A DNA stretch of 8,887 nucleotides from an uncultured Erythrobacter sp. (GTDB taxonomy: Bacteria > Pseudomonadota > Alphaproteobacteria > Sphingomonadales > Sphingomonadaceae). The stretch is from NCBI GenBank assembly GCA_947258465.1, contig CAMYIQ010000024.1:1-8887 (forward strand). Reading direction: 5' to 3'. Positions 4,535 through 8,887 of the stretch are shown piece after piece (positions within the stretch are counted from its first letter, which is position 1; each line of letters starts with the position of its first letter). The notes under the pieces are model-generated. The model saw only the letters and a list, made by a program, of their open reading frames with translations. It was not told the origin of the DNA and did not search any database. The position numbers were made by a program, and so were the translations under genes.

Positions 4535-4564
4535 TTGCCAAGCATTGGGAAATTTCCCTATATC
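4535..4564 (+). promoter_or_regulatory. Candidate sigma-70 promoter of pspF (TTGCCA-18-TATATC)
   Basis: TTGCCA (five of six to TTGACA) and TATATC (four of six) are separated by 18 bases. Transcription would start about at the pspF ATG at 4571, giving a leaderless or nearly leaderless mRNA. That agrees with the absence of any Shine-Dalgarno sequence before that ATG. The palindrome at 4547-4558 lies inside the spacer. Confidence 0.45.
4547..4558. promoter_or_regulatory. Perfect 12-bp palindrome GGGAAATTTCCC, candidate PspF operator
   Basis: The palindrome is exact, lies 12 bases before the pspF ATG and about 108 bases upstream of the predicted sigma-54 start. It therefore could serve as an enhancer for pspA and, by sitting between the -35 and -10 of the pspF promoter, as a repressor site for pspF. 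E. coli PspF is known to repress its own gene through its upstream sites; applying that here is inference. Confidence 0.45.
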
Positions 4565-4570
4565 TTGGCC

Positions 4571-5599
4571 ATGGAGCGGGAAAATCAGTTTATCGGCCAG
4601 TCGGGCGCCTTTCTCGACGCGGTCGAGCGCGCCAGTCGTGCGGCGCCTATGCGCCGCCCGGTGCTGGTTATCGGGGAGCGCGGGACCGGCAAGGAATTGA
4701 TCGCGGAACGTCTTCATCGCCTTTCCACCCGTTGGGACGAACCGCTGGTCGTCATGAACTGCGCGGCATTGCCCGAAACACTGATCGAGGCCGAATTGTT
4801 CGGTCACGAAGCCGGAGCTTTCACCGGTGCTACCAGAGTGCGGGCAGGGCGGTTCGAAGAAGCCGACAAGGGAACGCTATTTCTCGACGAACTGGGCACT
4901 TTGTCCATGGGCGCGCAGGAAAGGCTGCTGCGCGCCGTGGAATATGGGGAAGTCACTCGGATCGGATCGAGTCGTCCTACGCGGGTCGATGTGCGTATCG
5001 TCGCGGCCACCAATGAGGATTTGCCCGCCAAGGCGGCGCGCGGGGATTTTCGCGCCGACCTGCTCGACCGGCTCAGCTTCGAAGTCATCACCTTGCCCCC
5101 CCTGCGTGTGCGGGACGGGGACGTTGCCGTCCTGGCCGACTATTTCGGCCGTCGCATGGCGGCGGAACTCGGCTGGGAAGGGTGGCCCGGATTCGCGCCG
5201 CACGTTGCCGAGCAGCTTGAAAAGCATGACTGGCCCGGCAATGTTCGCGAGCTGCGTAATGTGGTCGAACGGGCGACATATCGCTGGGACGATTGGGGTC
5301 AGCCTATCGGACATGTCGTGTTCGATCCCTTTGACAGCCCCTGGAAACCCGCAGGACTTCCATCGAGCAGCGAGAGGGCGGGCATTGCGGCGACTGCGCT
5401 ACAGCCCACGCCGCAAGGCACTGATTACGAAAGCATCGACGACCTGCGCGCGGCGGTAGATGCGCATGAAAGGCAGATCGTCGAATTTGCGCTGGGCAAG
5501 CATCGCTGGAACCAGCGACAGACCGCCAAGGCGCTGGGGCTAACTTACGACCAACTGCGCCATTGTATCAAAAAGCATGCTCTCGCCGATGATGGCTGA
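4571..5599 (+). CDS. pspF: PspF, sigma-54-dependent transcriptional activator of the psp operon
   Basis: A 342-residue AAA+ enhancer-binding protein. Walker A GERGTGKE is at 35-42, the sigma-54 contact loop GAFTGA at 82-87, Walker B GTLFLDE at 101-107, arginine-finger region FRADLLDRLSF at 160-170, sensor II WPGNVRELRNVVER at 221-234. A C-terminal Fis-type helix-turn-helix is at about 313-335 (WNQRQTAKALGLTYDQLRHC). There is no N-terminal receiver or GAF domain, as in E. coli PspF (325 residues), which is controlled by PspA binding. Trp55 in STRW matches E. coli Trp56, a residue implicated in PspA inhibition. The ATG was chosen because MERENQFIGQSGAFLDAVE aligns with the family N-terminus; in-frame upstream starts would add an unrelated extension into the control region. 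No Shine-Dalgarno sequence is visible. Divergent to pspA, it is the operon's own regulator. Confidence 0.96.
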   Translation: MERENQFIGQSGAFLDAVERASRAAPMRRPVLVIGERGTGKELIAERLHRLSTRWDEPLVVMNCAALPETLIEAELFGHEAGAFTGATRVRAGRFEEADKGTLFLDELGTLSMGAQERLLRAVEYGEVTRIGSSRPTRVDVRIVAATNEDLPAKAARGDFRADLLDRLSFEVITLPPLRVRDGDVAVLADYFGRRMAAELGWEGWPGFAPHVAEQLEKHDWPGNVRELRNVVERATYRWDDWGQPIGHVVFDPFDSPWKPAGLPSSSERAGIAATALQPTPQGTDYESIDDLRAAVDAHERQIVEFALGKHRWNQRQTAKALGLTYDQLRHCIKKHALADDG

Positions 5600-5606
5600 T
5601 CGTCGC

Positions 5607-5635
5607 TTGCTTTTCGAGGGACTCGCGCCTATCTG
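5607..5635 (+). promoter_or_regulatory. Weak candidate promoter before rimP (TTGCTT-17-TATCTG)
   Basis: TTGCTT and TATCTG with a 17-base gap are the best sigma-70-like pair I see between pspF and rimP. Each hexamer matches the consensus at only three or four positions, and the -10 box overlaps one arm of the inverted repeat at 5625-5710. If this were the promoter, that repeat could not act as a complete RNA helix. Confidence 0.2.
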
Positions 5636-5710
5636 ACTTCTCATCCCGACATTGTCGCGACACTGGAGGGGCTGGCGCCGCGAGGGGCCGGCACGAAACC
5701 CCGTAGGCGC
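5625..5710 (+). promoter_or_regulatory. Possible structured leader RNA upstream of rimP-nusA
   Basis: GCGCCTA (5625-5631) pairs perfectly with TAGGCGC (5704-5710). Nested inside, GGGGCTGGC (5668-5676) can pair with GCCGGC (5687-5692) plus CCC after an ACGAAA bulge, and TGTCGCGACA (5653-5662) is a separate palindrome. The outer arms end 26 bases before the rimP ATG. There is no T run, so it is not a simple terminator. It does not resemble a tRNA, and I do not recognise an Rfam class. In a G+C-rich genome some pairing is expected by chance. Confidence 0.35.
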
Positions 5711-5735
5711 ATTGAACGCGTATTCTGGAGATTGA

Positions 5736-6314
5736 ATGGCCGATCTGGCACGCTTGACCGAAGTGATTGAACCCGAGGCAAAGGCGCTCGGCTTCGAGCT
5801 CGTGCGCGTCAAGATGATGCCCTCCGAAGCCGGCGACGGTGGCGAGGCGCTGCAGATCATGGCCGAGGATCCCGCGACGGGCCAGCTCATCATCGATCAA
5901 TGCGCCGCGCTCTCGCGCCGCGTATCCGATCGGATTGATGCGCTCGAGGACGCTGGCGAGGTTCTCATTGAGGGCGCCTACCACCTCGAAGTTTCCAGCC
6001 CCGGCATCGACCGCCCGCTGACCCGCGCGAAGGACTTCGCGAATTGGGCGGGGCACGAGGCCAAGATATCCATGGCCAAGGGCTATGATGGGCAGCGCAA
6101 TCTGCGCGGCGAATTGAAGGGCATCGACGGCGATATGGTAGCCATCGACGACCGAAAAGCGGGGGAGGTATCCATCCCCCGTGATCAGATCCATTCGGCG
6201 AAGCTCGTCTTGACCGACGCGCTTATTGCCGCCACCCAGCCGCTCGATACGAGCGGTGCCGACGAAATCGTCGAAACTCCCGACATTCCTGACGAAGAAA
6301 AGGCAGACGACTGA
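5736..6314 (+). CDS. rimP: Ribosome maturation factor RimP
   Basis: A 192-residue protein: N-terminal domain (about 1-85) with LARLTEVIEPEAKALGFELV and the IIDQCAALSRRVSDRIDALE helix, then the family's best signature YHLEVSSPGIDRPLTRAKDF at about 82-101, and the small SH3-like C-terminal domain (about 100-165). A final acidic tail (DTSGADEIVETPDIPDEEKADD, about 171-192) is longer than in E. coli RimP, as is usual in alphaproteobacteria. RimP binds the 30S subunit and aids its maturation in the cytosol. GGAG lies 6 bases before the ATG. The TGA overlaps the nusA ATG by one base (TGATG), so RimP and NusA are translationally coupled. Confidence 0.96.
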   Translation: MADLARLTEVIEPEAKALGFELVRVKMMPSEAGDGGEALQIMAEDPATGQLIIDQCAALSRRVSDRIDALEDAGEVLIEGAYHLEVSSPGIDRPLTRAKDFANWAGHEAKISMAKGYDGQRNLRGELKGIDGDMVAIDDRKAGEVSIPRDQIHSAKLVLTDALIAATQPLDTSGADEIVETPDIPDEEKADD

Positions 6315-7978
6315 TGGCCAGTGCCATTTCCGCCAACAAGGCTGAACTCCTCGCGATCGCAAATTCGGTCGCCTCGGAAAAGATGATCGACAAGGCGATC
6401 GTCATCGAGGCGATGGAAGAAGCGATTCAGAAATCTGCCCGCAACCGTTACGGCGCCGAAAACGACATTCGCGCCAAGCTCGACCCGCAGACCGGCGATC
6501 TTCGCCTGTGGCGCGTGGTCGAGGTGGTCGAAGAAGTGGAAGACTACTTCAAGCAGGTCGATCTCAAACAGGCCCAGAAGCTTCAGGCCGATGCCAAGAT
6601 CGGCGATTTCATCGTCGATCCGCTGCCACCGGTCGATCTGGGCCGCATCGACGCGCAGAGCGCGAAGCAGGTCATTTTCCAGAAGGTCCGCGATGCCGAA
6701 CGCGAGCGCCAGTACGAAGAGTTCAAGGACCGCGCGGGCGAAGTCATCACCGGCGTGATCAAGTCGGTCGAATTCGGCCATGTGATCGTCAATCTCGGCC
6801 GCGCCGAAGGCGTTATCCGCCGCGATCAGCAGATCCCGCGCGAAGCCGCCCGTGTGGGCGAACGTGTCCGCGCGCTGATCACCAAGGTCGAGCGCAACAA
6901 TCGCGGCCCGCAGATTTTCCTCTCCCGCGCGCATCCCGACTTCATGAAGAAGCTGTTCGCTCAGGAAGTGCCCGAAATCTACGATGGCATCATCGAAATC
7001 AAGGCCGCCGCCCGCGACCCGGGCAGCCGCGCCAAGATCGGTGTCATCAGCCATGACAGCAGCATCGATCCGGTCGGCGCCTGCGTCGGCATGAAGGGCA
7101 GCCGCGTCCAGGCCGTCGTGCAGGAATTGCAGGGCGAGAAGATCGACATCATCCCCTGGTCCGAAGACGGTGCGACCTTCATCGTGAACGCGCTGCAGCC
7201 GGCTACAGTAAGCCGCGTGGTGCTCGACGAGGAAGATGGCCGCATCGAAGTGGTCGTTCCCGACGATCAGCTTTCGCTCGCCATCGGCCGCCGCGGCCAG
7301 AACGTGCGCCTCGCCAGTCAGTTGACCGGCAACCAGATCGACATCATGACCGAGGAAGAAGCCTCGGAGAAGCGCCAGAAGGAATTCGCCGAGCGCTCGA
7401 AAATGTTCGAGGAAGAACTCGACGTCGACGAAACGCTTTCGCAGCTGCTCGTTGCCGAAGGCTTCGCCGAACTGGAGGAAGTCGCTTATGTCGAGCTCGA
7501 AGAGCTCGCCGGGATCGAGGGCTTCGACGAGGAACTGGCCGAGGAACTCCAGAGCCGCGCGCAGGAAGCGATCGACCGTCAGGAAGCCGCGCACCGCGAG
7601 GCGCGTCGCGAGCTGGGTGTCGAGGACGATCTTGCAGAATTGCCGCACCTGACCGAAGCCATGCTGGTCGTGCTCGGCAAGGCAGGCCTGAAGACGCTCG
7701 ACGATGTAGCCGATCTGGCGACCGACGAGCTGATCCAGAAGAAACGCGAAGCGCCGCGCCGTCGCAACAATCCCGACGGCCCGCCGATGCGCCGCGACCG
7801 TCCGATGCGCGAGCAGGACAAGGGTGGCGTGCTGGGCGAATTCGGGCTGAGCGAAGAGCAGGGCAACGAGATCATCATGGCTGCCCGCGCACACTGGTTC
7901 GAAGACGAAGAGGAAGCTCCGGCCCCCGCCGAGACGACCGATACGCAGGAGGCCGCCGATGCGGACTCCACCCAATGA
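6314..7978 (+). CDS. nusA: Transcription termination/antitermination factor NusA
   Basis: A 554-residue protein. The RNA-polymerase-binding N-terminal domain occupies about 1-130. The S1 domain is at about 140-205 (GEVITGVIKSVEFGHVIVNL), KH1 at about 230-295 (GACVGMKGSRVQAVVQELQG) and KH2 at about 300-345 (SLAIGRRGQNVRLASQLTG). Two helix-hairpin-helix repeats follow: 375-422 (LLVAEGFAELEEVAYVELEE) and 444-530, ending GLSEEQGNEIIMAARAHWFE. The second is interrupted by an about 30-residue Arg/Pro-rich insert (476-505, with REAPRRRNNPDGPPMRRDR). The acidic tail ends DSTQ. NusA binds RNA polymerase and nascent RNA to tune pausing, termination and rRNA antitermination. Its ATG overlaps the rimP stop, and its last 20 bases overlap the start of ylxR. 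Confidence 0.97.
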   Translation: MASAISANKAELLAIANSVASEKMIDKAIVIEAMEEAIQKSARNRYGAENDIRAKLDPQTGDLRLWRVVEVVEEVEDYFKQVDLKQAQKLQADAKIGDFIVDPLPPVDLGRIDAQSAKQVIFQKVRDAERERQYEEFKDRAGEVITGVIKSVEFGHVIVNLGRAEGVIRRDQQIPREAARVGERVRALITKVERNNRGPQIFLSRAHPDFMKKLFAQEVPEIYDGIIEIKAAARDPGSRAKIGVISHDSSIDPVGACVGMKGSRVQAVVQELQGEKIDIIPWSEDGATFIVNALQPATVSRVVLDEEDGRIEVVVPDDQLSLAIGRRGQNVRLASQLTGNQIDIMTEEEASEKRQKEFAERSKMFEEELDVDETLSQLLVAEGFAELEEVAYVELEELAGIEGFDEELAEELQSRAQEAIDRQEAAHREARRELGVEDDLAELPHLTEAMLVVLGKAGLKTLDDVADLATDELIQKKREAPRRRNNPDGPPMRRDRPMREQDKGGVLGEFGLSEEQGNEIIMAARAHWFEDEEEAPAPAETTDTQEAADADSTQ

Positions 7979-8699
7979 GCGCCTGACGTCCGACATCGCT
8001 GAAGCCCGACGGCCCCGTAAAACGGAGCCCGCCAGGTCCTGCCCGGAACGCCGCTGCATCCTCTCCGGGGAGACGGCCCCGCGCGAAACGCTCGTGCGGC
8101 TGGTTGCCTCGCCCACTGGTTTGGTGCTGCCCGATGCGCAGGAAAAGGCGCCCGGGCGCGGTGCCTGGATCGGCGTTTCGCGCGACGAATTTGCCGAGGC
8201 ACAGGCCAAGGGCAGACTGAAGGGCGCACTTTCGCGAGCGTTCAAAACGGGCGATCTCGAACTGGCGGACAACCTGCCCGAACTGGTCGAGAATGCGCTC
8301 ACGCGCGTACTGCTCGACCGGCTGGGTCTCGAAATGCGCGTGGGAAGTCTTATCTTGGGCACCCAGCGCATTGCCGAGGCGGCGCGCGGCGGGGCGGTCG
8401 CACTGCTGTTGCATGCCAGCGATGCGAGCGAGGACGGGCGCAAAAAGCTCGACCAGGCCTGGCGCGTGGGACGCGAATTGGAAGGGTCTGGCGAGCGCGG
8501 TGTCGAACTGCCTCTGGACCGGGACGCTTTGTCTGTGGCATTGGGCCGCGACAATGTCGTCCATCTGGCGCTTGCCGATGAAGCCGCGGCAGCGAGGGTG
8601 ATGAAGGCCCTTACGCGCCTTACGCATTATTTGGGGCACGACCTGCCCGCCGCTGATGGGCGCGTTTCCGCACGCGCCGACGACGACTTGAACGATTGA
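7959..8699 (+). CDS. YlxR (DUF448) fused to an L7Ae-like RNA-binding domain
   Basis: At 246 residues this is the long alphaproteobacterial form. The DUF448/YlxR domain lies at about 24-95, with RRCILSGETAPRETLVRLVA, the conserved PGRGAWIGVS turn (65-74) and LKGALSRAFK. A ribosomal L7Ae/L30e-like domain lies at about 110-215, starting ALTRVLLDRLGLEMRVGSLI and with RIAEAARGGAVALLLHASDA. A disordered acidic tail follows. The usual YlxR CxxC start (RMCVGCR) is reduced here to a single Cys (RRCILSG). YlxR proteins are cytosolic nucleic-acid-binding proteins of the nusA operon; a precise role here is not shown. The ATG has GCAGGAGG 6 bases upstream, within the end of nusA, giving a 20-base overlap. 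infB follows after 21 bases. Confidence 0.92.
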   Translation: MRTPPNERLTSDIAEARRPRKTEPARSCPERRCILSGETAPRETLVRLVASPTGLVLPDAQEKAPGRGAWIGVSRDEFAEAQAKGRLKGALSRAFKTGDLELADNLPELVENALTRVLLDRLGLEMRVGSLILGTQRIAEAARGGAVALLLHASDASEDGRKKLDQAWRVGRELEGSGERGVELPLDRDALSVALGRDNVVHLALADEAAAARVMKALTRLTHYLGHDLPAADGRVSARADDDLND

Positions 8700-8720
8700 G
8701 ACGAAGAGAAACGAGCCAGA

Positions 8721-8887
8721 ATGAGCGACGACGACAAGAAACCAGCCCGCAAACCGCTGACCCTTAAGGGCGCTCAGCCGGGCGAGGTCAAGCAGACCTT
8801 CAGCCACGGCCGCACCAACAAGGTCGCGGTCGAGGTGAAGCGCCGCCGCAAGCTTGTAAAGCCGGGCGAGGCCGCGCCTCCGCCCCC
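8721..8887 (+). CDS. infB: Translation initiation factor IF-2 (N-terminal fragment, cut by window end)
   Basis: Fifty-five codons are visible. The product starts MSDDDKKPARKPLTLKG and continues GEVKQTFSHGRTNKVAVEVK then RRRKLVKPGE and a proline/alanine stretch. LxLKG...VxQxFSHGRxxxVxVExKRRR is the N-terminal signature of alphaproteobacterial IF-2, whose GTPase domains would lie several hundred residues downstream. IF-2 brings fMet-tRNA to the 30S subunit and promotes subunit joining. Only a weak purine-rich Shine-Dalgarno stretch (GAAGAGAAACGAG) precedes the ATG. Position directly after nusA and ylxR fits the conserved rimP-nusA-ylxR-infB operon. Confidence 0.95.
   Translation, partial: MSDDDKKPARKPLTLKGAQPGEVKQTFSHGRTNKVAVEVKRRRKLVKPGEAAPPP

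Noticed and set aside
4340..4570. In-frame upstream starts for pspF (for example the ATG at 4520)
   Set aside because: The extra residues do not match the PspF family, have no Shine-Dalgarno sequence and would place coding sequence across the sigma-54 promoter and control sites.
5600..5735. tRNA gene before rimP, as metY in E. coli
   Set aside because: No T-arm GGTTCRA-type sequence, no cloverleaf and no CCA-adjacent acceptor stem.
5746..5760. TGGCAC early in rimP as a possible sigma-54 promoter
   Set aside because: No TTGC at the required distance (the sequence continues GCTTGACCG), and it is inside a housekeeping gene.
6185..8554. A 789-codon open frame on the minus strand, antisense to rimP, nusA and ylxR
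   Set aside because: It mirrors the codon pattern of the strongly recognised plus-strand genes in a G+C-rich genome, has low-complexity Arg/Ser-rich sequence at its start, and no recognisable domain.
1..8887. CRISPR arrays, insertion sequences, phage genes or attachment sites
   Set aside because: No regularly spaced direct repeats with unique spacers, no transposase or integrase, and composition is even throughout.

Overview
The window is about 62% G+C and looks like an alphaproteobacterial chromosome, most likely Sphingomonadales (Erythrobacteraceae-like). That placement is an inference from three things: NusA with duplicated C-terminal acidic domains, YlxR fused to an L7Ae-like domain, and an InfB N-terminus of the alphaproteobacterial type.

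Left half (1-4403, all minus strand): a greatly enlarged phage-shock (Psp) envelope-stress operon. Transcription should begin at a near-perfect sigma-54 promoter (TGGCAC-N5-TTGC, 4470-4456). In order it then covers: an unlisted 50-residue signal/membrane peptide; a short ORF that runs in frame into pspA but ends in a T7 tract whose slippage would give a stop overlapping the pspA start; pspA; pspB; pspC; four small one-TM/coiled-coil proteins that repeat the PspB/PspC C-terminal motif (core LERI-x-TD); a fifth with that motif cut short; an unlisted 58-residue GTG-start membrane protein; sufE; a ybaN/DUF454 membrane protein; and a Pmp3/YqaE protein cut by the window edge. Most junctions are 1-4 nt overlaps (ATGA, GTGA, TGATG, TAATG) or gaps of a few bases, so the set is probably translated as a coupled unit.

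Middle (4404-4570): a compact divergent control region. It holds the sigma-54 promoter for the operon, several GGAAA/TTTCC half-sites including a perfect GGGAAATTTCCC palindrome, and a sigma-70-type promoter for pspF on the plus strand. The palindrome sits between the -35 and -10 of that promoter, which fits PspF activating pspA from upstream sites while repressing itself. pspF probably has a leaderless or nearly leaderless mRNA.

Right half (4571-8887, plus strand): pspF (complete sigma-54 activator), then a 136-base gap with a possible structured leader RNA, then the housekeeping rimP-nusA-ylxR-infB translation/transcription operon. rimP, nusA and ylxR are overlapped; infB runs off the right edge.

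How it fits together: PspA is expected to hold PspF inactive until membrane stress. PspB, PspC and probably the additional PspB-like paralogues sense stress at the inner membrane and recruit PspA, freeing PspF to fire the operon. The multiplication of PspB-like proteins and the two leader ORFs before pspA are the least conventional parts of the window.
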